Source: Bog-473 sp963750075
Lineage (GTDB): Bacteria > Actinomycetota > Acidimicrobiia > Acidimicrobiales > RAAP-2
NCBI GenBank assembly: GCA_963750075.1
Contig: CAVVPG010000004.1
Location: 434,001-498,000, forward strand
Direction: 5' to 3'
Length of the DNA stretch: 64,000 nucleotides
The notes under the pieces are model-generated. The model saw only the letters and a program-made list of their open reading frames with translations, was not told the DNA's origin and searched no databases. Within the stretch, counting starts at the first letter, position 1. Each line of letters starts with the position of its first letter. The translations under genes were made by a program, and so were the position numbers. This document shows, piece after piece, positions 7,522 through 16,036 of the stretch.

Positions 7522-9879
7522 GTGACGCACGCGGTCAGGCTGACGACACGACTGGCGCTGGCATGCCTCCCCGTGGCGGGAGCCTGTCTCCTCCCGTCCG
7601 GGGTGCTGTGGTCGGCCCCGGCGGCCGCGGCGACGCCGTTGACGCTGACCGAGACATGGAACGCCGGCCACGGAACCGACCTCGACGACGCACCGTGCGG
7701 CGTCGGCCTGGCCTCGCCGATCGCGTTCAACGACGGCGGGACGGCGGCGATCGAGGTGGGCGACAGACTGGGGAACCTCTACGGCTTGAAGCTGGCCGAC
7801 GGCACGGTCGCCGCGGGTTGGGGCAGCGGACAGGGCGCGGCCATCGGCGCGGGCCAAGGGTGCATGAACCCCGACACGAGTAGCGCCGTGCCTGTGACGG
7901 GCGTGAAGGGCGTCGAGGTCCCCGGGAGCCCGCCCATCGACTCGACCGCGTCGGTCGACCCGGCGAACGGGGGCGACCTCTACTTCGGCGGCGGCAACGC
8001 GTCATCACCCATCGACGGTGGCTACTACGCGTACACGCCGGGTGGCAGCCCGGTCTGGAACCAGGTCGTGACGAACCCGCCCAGCGACACGATGCCCGAC
8101 GGCGGTGTGCAGGCCTCCCTCTCCGTCGGCGACGGGGGGTCGCTGGTCGAGGCGGGTTCGCTCGGCCAGATGACCTACACGCTGTCGGCTGCGAGCGGCG
8201 CGCCCGCCCCCGGCTGGCCGCAATTCTCGGCCGACAGCGTGTTCTCCACCGCCGCCGTGGGGGACTTGTACGGCACGGGCTCCGACGACTTCGTGTCCGG
8301 AGGTGCCTCCTCCAGCGGGTTCGCGTTCGGGACGCACTACGCCGACGGCGGCCACGTGCGCATCTACAACGACCACGGCGGGCTGATCTGCAGCGCAGCG
8401 ACCAACGAGGAGGTCGACTCCTCTCCGGCCGTCGGCCCCATCCTGCCCGGTGGCGCCTACGGCGTCGCGACCGGCACGGGCAGCTACTTCGCCGGCGCCA
8501 GTGACCAGAACACGGTCAAGGTGTTCGACACCAGGTGCAACCAGGTGTGGAGCGACACCCTGGACGGGCTCACCGGCGGAAGCCCGGCGCTGGCCGACGT
8601 GCAGGGAAACGGCCGGCTGGCGGTCGTCGAGGGCACCGTCACCGGTCTTACGAGCGGGACCGTCTACGCCTTGAACGCAGCGACGGGCGCACAGATATGG
8701 AGCACCCACGTGAGCGGGGCCGTGCTGGGATCGGTCACGACCGCCGACGTGACCGGCAACGGCTATCAGGACGTCATCGTCGCGACGGACCACGGGCTCT
8801 TCGTCCTCGACGGGCAAACGGGCCAAATCGTCGCCGACGTCGACGACGGCTCCGGCAACGGCGGCGTCCAGCCCAGCGGGGCGATCGTCGGCTTCCAGAA
8901 CGCCCCGCTGGTCACGGCCGACGCGAACGGCTCCATCGGGATCACGGTGGCCGGGTACTTCGCCATCGGGGGCGCCGCCGTGCAGGGTGTCGTCCAGCAC
9001 TTCGAGGTGGGCGGCTCCGACTCCCTGCGCGCCGGCGAGCCGGGTGGCTGGCCCCAGTTCCACCACGACGCGCAGTTGAGCGGCTTCGTCGGCGCCGGCT
9101 CCCCCCTCGGGACCTGCCACCGTCCCCCGGCGGCGCAGCGCGGGTACCTGACGGTGGCCTCCGACGGCGGGATCTTCGCGTTCGGCCAGGACTTCTGCGG
9201 CAGCACGGGCAGCCTCACGCTGAACAAGCCGGTGGTCGGCATGGCCGCGGTGCCCGGCCAGGGCGGCTACTGGCTCGTGGCGTCCGACGGCGGGATCTTC
9301 GACTACGGCGACGCCGGGTTCTACGGGTCGACGGGCTCGCTGCACCTGAACGCCCCCGTGGTCGGCATGGCTCCGACACCCGACGGCAAGGGGTACTGGC
9401 TCGTGGCGTCCGACGGCGGCATCTTCACCTACGGCGACGCCGGGTTCTACGGATCCGCCGCGTCCGTCCCGGGTCAGGACATCGTGGGCATGGCGGCGAC
9501 ACCCGACGGCCTGGGGTACTGGGAGGTGAGCACGACGGGCAGGGTCTTCCCCTTCGGCGACGCCGTCTTCGCCGGTGACACCAGCGGCCTCCATCTCAAC
9601 GGCTTCATCGTGGGCATGACGCCCGACCCGGTGACGGGCGGCTACTGGCTGGTGGGGTCCGACGGCGGCGTCTTCTCCTTCGGTGCGCCGTTCTACGGAT
9701 CGACGGGCAGCATCCACCTCGACCAGCCGGTGGTGGCGATGCAGTCCACGGCTGACGGGCAGGGATACTGGTTCGTCGCGTCGGACGGTGGCATCTTCTC
9801 CTACGGCGACGCGCCCTTCCGCGGCTCCATGGGCGGCCAGCATCTCAACCGGCCCATGGTCGGCATGGACGGCTTCTGA
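7522..9879 (+). CDS. Secreted FG-GAP/PQQ-type propeller protein with six GYWLVASDGG repeats
   Basis: A 785-residue exported protein. The GTG at 7522 gives MTHAVRLTTRLALACLPVAG and a signal peptide ending PAAAAT. Residues ~40-530 have FG-GAP/PQQ-like propeller repeats (AVGDLYGTGSDDFVSGG; TADVTGNGYQDVIVATDHG; GLFVLDGQTGQIV). The C-terminal ~245 residues are six repeats of about 41 residues of the same family as in the 2521-4188 protein. One repeat (GYWEVSTTGRVFPFGD) has lost the SDGG core. A GTG at 7510, closer to the AGAAAGGG stretch, is an alternative start. It is divergent from the methyltransferase-GT-GT operon. Function unknown; probably a surface or adhesion protein. Confidence 0.85.
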   Translation: MTHAVRLTTRLALACLPVAGACLLPSGVLWSAPAAAATPLTLTETWNAGHGTDLDDAPCGVGLASPIAFNDGGTAAIEVGDRLGNLYGLKLADGTVAAGWGSGQGAAIGAGQGCMNPDTSSAVPVTGVKGVEVPGSPPIDSTASVDPANGGDLYFGGGNASSPIDGGYYAYTPGGSPVWNQVVTNPPSDTMPDGGVQASLSVGDGGSLVEAGSLGQMTYTLSAASGAPAPGWPQFSADSVFSTAAVGDLYGTGSDDFVSGGASSSGFAFGTHYADGGHVRIYNDHGGLICSAATNEEVDSSPAVGPILPGGAYGVATGTGSYFAGASDQNTVKVFDTRCNQVWSDTLDGLTGGSPALADVQGNGRLAVVEGTVTGLTSGTVYALNAATGAQIWSTHVSGAVLGSVTTADVTGNGYQDVIVATDHGLFVLDGQTGQIVADVDDGSGNGGVQPSGAIVGFQNAPLVTADANGSIGITVAGYFAIGGAAVQGVVQHFEVGGSDSLRAGEPGGWPQFHHDAQLSGFVGAGSPLGTCHRPPAAQRGYLTVASDGGIFAFGQDFCGSTGSLTLNKPVVGMAAVPGQGGYWLVASDGGIFDYGDAGFYGSTGSLHLNAPVVGMAPTPDGKGYWLVASDGGIFTYGDAGFYGSAASVPGQDIVGMAATPDGLGYWEVSTTGRVFPFGDAVFAGDTSGLHLNGFIVGMTPDPVTGGYWLVGSDGGVFSFGAPFYGSTGSIHLDQPVVAMQSTADGQGYWFVASDGGIFSYGDAPFRGSMGGQHLNRPMVGMDGF
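9139..9876 (+). repeat. Six ~123-126-bp coding repeats (GYWLVASDGG family)
   Basis: Six in-frame repeats encode units beginning GYLTVASDGG, GYWLVASDGG (two), GYWEVSTTGR, GYWLVGSDGG and GYWFVASDGG. They are far more diverged from one another than the six repeats at 2524-3265, so this array is older or not being homogenised. Both proteins carry exactly six copies. Confidence 0.85.
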
Positions 9880-9943
9880 TCGGAGCACGAACCTCCGGCG
9901 GGTCCCGGGAGGCTCCGCGCACCCTGACCTAGAGTGACGCCCC

Positions 9944-10852
9944 ATGCTCCGGCGACGTGACACCGAGAAGGAGGAACCCGGTGCGGCCGTCCCTCCCCCG
10001 GCCGGCCCCGCCCGACGTGCGCCGCTCCTGCCCTCCTACCCGCCCCGGGACTACCTCGGGCAACTCGACCCCGCGTTCCAAGCCTCGCAGTCGGAACGCC
10101 GCGAGGGCGCCGACCTCAGCGACTTCGTCTGGTACCACGCCTTCGAGCTGCCCGACGGGCGGGTGCTCCCGGGTGCCTGGGACCTGCGGGGCCACGAGGT
10201 GGCGTACCTCGGTGGCGTGGACGTCGCCGGCAAACGGGTGCTCGAGCTGGGTCCGGCGACGGGGTACCTGACCTTCGCCATGGAGCGCATGGGGGCCGAG
10301 GTGGTGTGCTTCGAGGCGGGCTTCGACGTGCCGATCGACACACTGCCGGTCAAGGGCCACGACGACCCCGAGGGACGCCAGCGCGTCATGCAGGACACGA
10401 TCGACCGCAACCATGACGCCTGGTGGTACCTGCACCGGACGCTCGGGTCCTCGGCCAAATTCGTCCAGGGGAACATCTACGACATGCCGGCCGACCTCGG
10501 GACGTTCGACATCACCGTCGTGGGGGCGATCCTGCTGCACCTGCGCGAGCCCTGGGGCGCGCTCTCCCAGGCGGCCCGGCGGACGACCGAGACGATGATC
10601 GTCACCGAGCCGCTGCAGGACGACCTGCACCCACCGGAATCCAACATCATGCGCTTCTCGCCGTCGGCCGAGCACCACGTCACCAACTGGTGGTCGATCT
10701 ACCCGGGGGCCGTCGTCTCCATGCTCGGCCGGCTCGGATTCGGGCGCACGGAGACGACGATGCACTCCCAACGCCACTACCTCGCCCACGACATGGGGGC
10801 CGAGGCCATCGACCAGCCCATGTACACGGTTGTCGGGCGGCCCGAGCAGTGA
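9944..10852 (+). CDS. Class I SAM-dependent methyltransferase
   Basis: A 302-residue cytoplasmic protein. Motif I is KRVLELGPATGYLTFAMERM near residues 97-116, followed by VVCFEAGFD at the end of strand 2 and FDITVVGAILLHLREPWGAL around motif IV. The N-terminal ~90 residues have a tyrosine/tryptophan-rich segment (DFVWYHAFELPDGRVLPGAW) found in methyltransferases of glycan and tRNA-modification families. It follows the secreted repeat protein by 64 bp and is convergent with the acetyltransferase gene. The substrate is unknown; the surface-glycan neighbourhood makes a sugar or glycolipid plausible. Confidence 0.82.
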   Translation: MLRRRDTEKEEPGAAVPPPAGPARRAPLLPSYPPRDYLGQLDPAFQASQSERREGADLSDFVWYHAFELPDGRVLPGAWDLRGHEVAYLGGVDVAGKRVLELGPATGYLTFAMERMGAEVVCFEAGFDVPIDTLPVKGHDDPEGRQRVMQDTIDRNHDAWWYLHRTLGSSAKFVQGNIYDMPADLGTFDITVVGAILLHLREPWGALSQAARRTTETMIVTEPLQDDLHPPESNIMRFSPSAEHHVTNWWSIYPGAVVSMLGRLGFGRTETTMHSQRHYLAHDMGAEAIDQPMYTVVGRPEQ

Positions 10853-10906
10853 CCCGACCGGGCGGGGCGATCGACCCGCGCCGTCGTCGCCCTAAAGCCG
10901 GCGCAG

Positions 10907-11464
10907 TCACGGAGCAACGCGGGCGGTGACGTAGACGAAGCTGGGCCCCTGGTCGCTCGGATCGGACGACTCGAGATCGCCCGCCCAGACGCGCCGGAAC
11001 CCAGCTGCTTCGAGGGCCTTCCACGATGCGACGTTGTCCTGCTGCACGGCCACCACGATGCGGTCCTGCGACGGGTAGCGGCTCCAGCACTCGCCGGCGA
11101 ACAACGCGATCATCCGGCGCCCGACGCCCCGGTGGAGGTGATCAGGCTCGCCGATGAGGTAGTCGATGCCGACGCCTCCGGTGTCGCCGAGCGCAGACCT
11201 GATCGCCTCGCGCCAGTCCGGGTCGTCGTCGGCCAGGTACCGCTGGACGTAGCCGATGGGCCGACCGTCGAGGTGGACGACGAACCCCTCGGAGGGATCG
11301 GAACCGTCGAGCATCGGGCCGTAGTTCTGCTCGACCGAGACCGGGTCCGACGGCTCTCGCCACCATTGCCGCACGTGGGGACGCGCGAGCCAGGTCGCGA
11401 GCAGCTCCAGGTCGGACGGACCGAGGGGCTCGAACGTGAAGTCCAAGTGCTCAGTGTGCACCAC
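10907..11464 (-). CDS. GNAT acetyltransferase, AAC(6')-like
   Basis: A 185-residue GNAT protein of the Acetyltransf_8 type. It follows the layout of aminoglycoside 6'-N-acetyltransferases: LELLATWLARPHVRQWW near the N-terminus, GRPIGYVQRYLADDDPDW, GVGIDYLIGEPDHLHRGVGR with the acetyl-CoA loop HRGVGRRM, and NVASWKALEAAGFRRV near the C-terminus. Such proteins acetylate aminoglycosides or, in siderophore pathways, hydroxylamines. Whether this one gives resistance cannot be decided from sequence. GTG starts at 11464 and 11461 are equivalent. Confidence 0.8.
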   Translation of the reverse strand: MVHTEHLDFTFEPLGPSDLELLATWLARPHVRQWWREPSDPVSVEQNYGPMLDGSDPSEGFVVHLDGRPIGYVQRYLADDDPDWREAIRSALGDTGGVGIDYLIGEPDHLHRGVGRRMIALFAGECWSRYPSQDRIVVAVQQDNVASWKALEAAGFRRVWAGDLESSDPSDQGPSFVYVTARVAP

Positions 11465-11577
11465 CGGGCTGGTGGCCCACCGGGCCGGGAATCCGGCCCT
11501 CCCGTGTCCGGTCCCAGACGTCGGCTCCGACGTCCCAGGTGAAGCGCCGGTCGGCGCCGGAGAGAGAGGATGGGTGC

Positions 11578-11994
11578 ATGAAGTACATGATCATGACCTT
11601 TGGGTCGCAACAGGACTACGAGGGGATGGTGGGCCAGCCGACGGCTGAGGCCGCCTGGACGCCCGAGGACTACGCCGCCGTCGGGGCGTTCATGCAAGGG
11701 TTCAACCAGGAGCTGCTCGACTCGGGCGAGCTCGTCGAGACCCGAGGGCTGAGCTTCCCGGTGCACGCGCGCCGCGTGAACCTTCAAGACGGGGTGCCGG
11801 TGGTCACCGACGGCCCGTACGCCGAGGCCGAGGAGGTCCTCGCCGGGTATTGGATCGTCGAGTGCGACAGCTTCGACCGGGCCACCGGGATCGCCGCCCG
11901 CCTCGCGAGCTGCCCCGGTCCCGAGCGCGTGCGGGCGCGCGCGTTCGCGGACGTCCGTCCGATCGACGACCACCAACCGGACTACGAGGGCTGA
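11578..11994 (+). CDS. YCII-related DGPF-domain protein
   Basis: A 138-residue protein starting at MKYMIMTFGSQQDYEG with AGAGAGAGGA just upstream. VNLQDGVPVVTDGPYAEAEE contains the DGPF/DGPY signature of the YCII-related family, followed by LAGYWIVECDSFDRA. These small ferredoxin-like-fold proteins are the standard genomic partner of group ECF42 sigma factors, and the next gene is one. Their biochemical role is still unclear. The 20-bp spacing to the sigma gene supports co-transcription. Confidence 0.9.
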   Translation: MKYMIMTFGSQQDYEGMVGQPTAEAAWTPEDYAAVGAFMQGFNQELLDSGELVETRGLSFPVHARRVNLQDGVPVVTDGPYAEAEEVLAGYWIVECDSFDRATGIAARLASCPGPERVRARAFADVRPIDDHQPDYEG

Positions 11995-12014
11995 AGGCCC
12001 GACCGCCGCAGCTC

Positions 12015-13289
12015 GTGACCGGCACCGGGACCGAGGCCCTGCTGCGCCAGCTGGCGCCGCAGGTCCTCGGCGCGCTCGTGCGCCGCTACGGACACTTCGA
12101 TCTGGCCGAGGACGCCACGCAGGAAGCCCTGGTCTCGGCTTCCGTCCAATGGCCGCGCCACGGCGTGCCCGAGAACCCGAAGGGGTGGCTCATCACCGTG
12201 GCGTCGCGCCGGCTGACCGATCTCCTGCGTTCCGACCAGGCGCGTCGTCGGCGGGAGGAGACCGTGACCCGATGGGCGGTCGCGGAGGGGCGGGGCACCC
12301 CGGACGGCGCAGAGGGGGCAGCGGACAAAGACGACACGTTGGTCCTGCTGTTCCTCTGCTGCCACCCGTCGCTGTCGGCGGCGTCCCAGATCGCGCTGAC
12401 GCTGCGAGCGGTCGGAGGTCTCACGGCGGCAGAGATCGCCCGTGCGCTCCTGGTGTCCGAGGAGACGGTCACCCGGCGCATCACCAGGGCCAAGCGGTCC
12501 ATCAGGGACAGTGGCATCCCCTTTGCCCCGCCCGGCCGGGCCGAGACGTCGAACCGCCTCGAGGCGGTGCTGCGCGTCCTGTACCTCACCTTCAACGAGG
12601 GGTACGCCAGCACCCTCGGCCCGAACCTCCAGCGCGTGGACCTCGCCGAAGAGGCCATCCGGCTGGCCCGCACCCTTCACGCCGCGTTGCCCGAGGACAG
12701 CGAGGTCACCGGGCTCCTCGCCCTCATGCTCCTGACCCACGCCCGGCACCGGGCGCGCAGCGGACCCGACGGCGGGCTCGTTCCCATGGCCGAGCAGGAC
12801 CGGGGTCTGTGGGACCGCGATGCCGTCCGCGAGGGCATCGCGCTCGTCTCCACCGCCCTCCCGCGGGGACCGACGGGGCCCTACCAGCTCCAGGCTGTGA
12901 TCGCCGCCGTGCACGACGAGGCCCCGAGCGCAGAAGCGACCGACTGGCCCCAGATCGTGGCGCTGTACGGGGTGCTGCGCCAGCTCGACGACGGCCCGGT
13001 GGTCGCGCTCAACCATGCGGTGGCCGTCAGCATGGTCCAGGGCCCGGAGGCCGGCCTCGGGCTGCTGCACCCGCTGGCGGACGACCCACGGATCAACGCC
13101 GATCGCCGCTTCCATGCGGTACGCGCCCACCTGCTCGAGCAGTCGGGGGACACCGCGGCGGCGCGGGACGCCTACGAAGCGGCCGCCCGGTCGGCGACCA
13201 ATCTGCAGCAGCGGCGCTACCTGAACGGGCAGATCGCGGGCCTCGACGAGGCGGGGACGGTGGTCCGGGAGGACGCAGCCGGGCCCTGA
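12015..13289 (+). CDS. ECF42-type RNA polymerase sigma factor with long C-terminal extension
   Basis: 424 residues from a GTG at 12015. Region 2 includes YGHFDLAEDATQEALVSA and PENPKGWLITVASRRLTD. Region 4 includes QIALTLRAVGGLTAAEIARA and SEETVTRRITRAKRSI. The ~230-residue C-terminal extension contains YLTFNEGYAST and TPR-like helices (LLEQSGDTAAARDAYEAAA), the hallmark of group ECF42, which works without a classical anti-sigma factor. It is immediately downstream of the DGPF protein, the usual pair. Targets probably include this operon, but no promoter was identified. The start is uncertain because no strong ribosome-binding site lies before the GTG. Confidence 0.9.
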   Translation: MTGTGTEALLRQLAPQVLGALVRRYGHFDLAEDATQEALVSASVQWPRHGVPENPKGWLITVASRRLTDLLRSDQARRRREETVTRWAVAEGRGTPDGAEGAADKDDTLVLLFLCCHPSLSAASQIALTLRAVGGLTAAEIARALLVSEETVTRRITRAKRSIRDSGIPFAPPGRAETSNRLEAVLRVLYLTFNEGYASTLGPNLQRVDLAEEAIRLARTLHAALPEDSEVTGLLALMLLTHARHRARSGPDGGLVPMAEQDRGLWDRDAVREGIALVSTALPRGPTGPYQLQAVIAAVHDEAPSAEATDWPQIVALYGVLRQLDDGPVVALNHAVAVSMVQGPEAGLGLLHPLADDPRINADRRFHAVRAHLLEQSGDTAAARDAYEAAARSATNLQQRRYLNGQIAGLDEAGTVVREDAAGP

Positions 13290-13290
13290 G

Positions 13291-13315
13291 AAACGGCACG
13301 GTGGGACAGCCGTTT
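13291..13315 (+). terminator. Possible hairpin after the sigma-factor gene
   Basis: AAACGGC and GCCGTTT form a 7-bp stem with an 11-nt loop directly after the stop codon. There is no T tract beyond the stem's own TTT, so termination activity is uncertain. Confidence 0.3.
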
Positions 13316-13329
13316 GCCAAGATGCCGTT

Positions 13330-13719
13330 ATGGAGCAGCGGATCAGCCTGGTCACGCTCGGCGTCTCCGATCTCGCCCGAGCACGGACCTTCTACGAAGC
13401 CCTCGGCTGGTCGGGTGCTCAGCAGCCCGACGACGAGGTGTGCTTCTTCCAGGCGGGCGGCATGGTCTTCGGGTTGTGGACCGCTCTGGGTGGCCACGGC
13501 GCGCCGGGGATCGAGCTGGCGCACAACGTGCGCTCGCCCGAGGCAGTCACCGGGGTGCTGCGCGAAGCCGAGCGGGCGGGGGGTTCGATCGTGCGGCACG
13601 CGGCCGTTGCCGACTGGGGCGGCACGACGGGGGCGTTCGCGGACCCCGACGGCTACGTCTGGGAGGTGGCGCACAACCCCGGCTGGACGTTCGGTCCCGA
13701 CGGGACGATCCACCTGTAG
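13330..13719 (+). CDS. VOC-family (glyoxalase/bleomycin-resistance fold) protein
   Basis: A 129-residue protein with paired beta-alpha-beta-beta-beta units: ISLVTLGVSDLARARTFYEA at the N-terminus and GAFADPDGYVWEVAHNPGW at the C-terminus, typical of VOC dioxygenase or lyase-like proteins. Possible metal ligands include the C-terminal Glu of WEVAHNP. It follows the sigma gene by 40 bp on the same strand and could belong to its operon, as VOC proteins often sit beside ECF42/DGPF pairs. No substrate can be assigned. Confidence 0.85.
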   Translation: MEQRISLVTLGVSDLARARTFYEALGWSGAQQPDDEVCFFQAGGMVFGLWTALGGHGAPGIELAHNVRSPEAVTGVLREAERAGGSIVRHAAVADWGGTTGAFADPDGYVWEVAHNPGWTFGPDGTIHL

Positions 13720-13730
13720 GGGGCCCGTGC

Positions 13731-14936
13731 TCAGAAGAGACCGGGCGTGCCCCGTCCCCGCTCGACCACCGAGGTCAGGAAGCGCTCGTAGCGCGCGATG
13801 AGCACTGGCCACTGAAAGTGCGCGTCGACGTACGCCCGGCCGCGTGCGCCGAGCGCGACCCGGAGCTGCGCGTCCGTGACCAGCCGGTGCACCACGGCTT
13901 CGAACTCGGGGTACGACGTGAACCACAGGCCTCCCCCCGAGCGCTCGCAGTGCTCGCGGGTCGGCCCGCACGCGCCGTTGACCAGGACCGGCACCCGGTC
14001 CACCCAGGCTTCGACGACCACCAGCGAGAACGACTCGAGCGCCGACGGCGAGACCGCGACCAGGGCGTCGCGCACGATGTCCCACTTGTCGGCCTCGTCG
14101 ACCGCGCCCGTCACCACGATGTCGGGGTGCGGCTCGAGCTCCACCGAGACGGGACCGACGAGGGCGAGGGCCAGCGGCCCGGGGTGGCGCTCCTTGTAGG
14201 TGGCGAAGTACGACGCCAGCATCTTCGAGCCCTTGTGCTCGTCGACCCGGCCCACGCTCACGATGTAGGGCCGGTCCCCGAGGCCGGTCAACTCGCCGCC
14301 CGGGCGGCCGGCGCCCTCGGACTCCCCAATCCCGAGGCCCAGCACGATCTGGGGGCGCTCGGCGACCGGGTACATCCGCTCGACCAGCTTGCGCTCCGAC
14401 GCGGTGTGGAAGCAGAGGGCGTCCGCGTCGCCGAACGTGCCGCGGAAGACGGGGAGGTAGAGCGCCGGTTCGTCGTGCGCGGCCGGGTGGAGCACTGCGG
14501 GCGCGCGGACCTTGCCGATGGCCGCCACCGTCGGGTGGTACAGGTACGGATAGAAGGCGACGACGTCGGCGTCCGACGCGCAAACGGAGTCGACCAGCTC
14601 GCTCGAGACGGGCCCGTTGTAGTCGACCCACCGCGTGCCTTGTTCCCGTGTCGTCATCCGGGGCGCCAGCCGGACGAGACCGTCGAGCCCGTAGAAGTCG
14701 GGCAGCCGTCCGTGCGTCGAGGGGTGCCGGTGCACCGTCACCCCGTTGACCTCGGTCGTGCCCGGGTCGAGCTCGTCGGCCCAGGTGTGGGGGTCGAGCG
14801 CGCAGGTCGTGTGGACTTCGGCATCCCAGGTCGTATGGGAACGCAGGTGCTCGGCCAGCTGGCGCGCCGCCGTCTCCGCTCCGCCCATGACCTGCGGTCC
14901 GTAGCGCGGCGTCACGAACGCCACTTTCGGGCTCAC
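13731..14936 (-). CDS. Family-4 type glycosyltransferase (paralogue group B)
   Basis: A 401-residue GT-B protein, last gene of the clpP-to-GT run. Group-B signatures are VAFVTPRYGPQVMGGAETAA at the N-terminus, DVVAFYPYLYHPTV near residue 130, PYIVSVGRVDEHKGSKML at the start of the second domain, and LESFSLVVVEAWVDRVPVLV around the donor site. Its GTG overlaps the preceding GT stop by 4 nt (GTGA). It is a clear paralogue of the frameshifted gene at 41415-42639, whose intact frame shares VNGACGPTREHCE-like sequence and a GRAYVDAHFQWPV-like C-terminus. Probably adds a sugar to the exported glycan. Confidence 0.9.
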   Translation of the reverse strand: MSPKVAFVTPRYGPQVMGGAETAARQLAEHLRSHTTWDAEVHTTCALDPHTWADELDPGTTEVNGVTVHRHPSTHGRLPDFYGLDGLVRLAPRMTTREQGTRWVDYNGPVSSELVDSVCASDADVVAFYPYLYHPTVAAIGKVRAPAVLHPAAHDEPALYLPVFRGTFGDADALCFHTASERKLVERMYPVAERPQIVLGLGIGESEGAGRPGGELTGLGDRPYIVSVGRVDEHKGSKMLASYFATYKERHPGPLALALVGPVSVELEPHPDIVVTGAVDEADKWDIVRDALVAVSPSALESFSLVVVEAWVDRVPVLVNGACGPTREHCERSGGGLWFTSYPEFEAVVHRLVTDAQLRVALGARGRAYVDAHFQWPVLIARYERFLTSVVERGRGTPGLF

Positions 14937-16036
14937 CGGGTCACCACCCCGGCCACCGCCTCGACGATGCGGGTGCCGGCGGCGGCACCGGACAGCTCTG
15001 CCGCTCGCCGACGGCCCGAGGCCGTCAGCGTGGCCCGCAGGTGCTCGTCCGTGCAGGCCCGGTGCAGGGCGGCGGCCACGTAGGAGGGATCGGCCGCCGC
15101 CAGCACGAGGGCCGCGTCGGCCACCGTCTGGGACACCGCGCCGGCGCCGCGGGTGACGACGGGGACACCGGCGACCATGGCCTCGACCAACGGCACCCCG
15201 AACCCCTCGTGCGCCGAGAGGGAGAGGTAGACGTCGGCTGCACCGAAATGCGCGGCCAGCGACGCATCCGACACCTCACCGGTCAGCCGCACCGCCGTCG
15301 ACAGCCCGAGATCCCCGACGTACGCCTGCAGCGCCTTGGTGTACTCGAAGCTCGACGTGCCCCCGACGAGGTGCAGCCGGGCCCGGGAGTCATAGAGGCG
15401 GCGGTAGGCCCACAGCGCCTTGACCAGCTCGTGCTGCGCCTTGGACGGCACGATCCGCCCCACGAAGAGGATGTCCGCGCCACCGTCCGCGGCCAGGTGG
15501 TCCAGCTCTGCCGCCACCCGTGGGTCCGCGGCCGACGTGACGCGGTCGTAGTCGGCCAGCACCGGCACCACCGCGGTGCGCCGGCAGCCTGCCCGGCGCA
15601 GCTCCCGCTCGCTGAAGGGGCTCTTGGCCAGCCCGAGCAGCGCCTGCGGTGCCAGCAGCGCCAGCTCGTCGGCCGCCCTGGCGGCCCGCTCCGCGCTCCC
15701 CGGCTCCCAGCCGGCGAAGTACTCGGGCCCCGTGAAGTTGTGGAAGTCGAGGATCAGCGGCAGCCCCTGCTCGGCCAGGTACCCCGCCACCGCCGAGGAC
15801 GTCGTGAACTGGTAGATGGCGATGTCGCCCTCGGCCGCGTGCTCGGGGTACATCCAGTGCTTGTAGGCCTGGGCGGCCAGGTCGTCGTGGATGGCCTCGG
15901 CGAAGATCTCCGAGCGCCACCCGGCCTCGCGCAGCGCGTGACGCAGCTTGAGCGTGTGCGTCCCCGTTGCGTCGTGCGGGTTCAGGGCCGGGATGAACAG
16001 GTGGACGGCCACCGGCCTCCCGGCGGCGGCGCTCAC
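14933..16036 (-). CDS. Family-4 type glycosyltransferase (paralogue group A)
   Basis: A 367-residue GT-B protein starting at a GTG in a GTGA overlap with the methyltransferase stop. Group-A marks are LNPHDATGTHTLKLRHALRE, ILDFHNFTGPEYFAGWEPG (in place of NYHNITP), ADILFVGRIVPSKAQHELVK and HEGFGVPLVEAMVAGVPVV. It shares the methyltransferase-then-GT arrangement seen at 4270-7417. The HNITP-to-HNFTG change is the main departure from the other group-A members and may reflect another acceptor. Confidence 0.9.
   Translation of the reverse strand: MSAAAGRPVAVHLFIPALNPHDATGTHTLKLRHALREAGWRSEIFAEAIHDDLAAQAYKHWMYPEHAAEGDIAIYQFTTSSAVAGYLAEQGLPLILDFHNFTGPEYFAGWEPGSAERAARAADELALLAPQALLGLAKSPFSERELRRAGCRRTAVVPVLADYDRVTSAADPRVAAELDHLAADGGADILFVGRIVPSKAQHELVKALWAYRRLYDSRARLHLVGGTSSFEYTKALQAYVGDLGLSTAVRLTGEVSDASLAAHFGAADVYLSLSAHEGFGVPLVEAMVAGVPVVTRGAGAVSQTVADAALVLAAADPSYVAAALHRACTDEHLRATLTASGRRRAAELSGAAAGTRIVEAVAGVVTR

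Noticed and set aside
10907..11464. Aminoglycoside resistance gene
   Set aside because: The AAC(6')-like pattern is clear, but relatives also act on siderophore intermediates, so resistance is not claimed.
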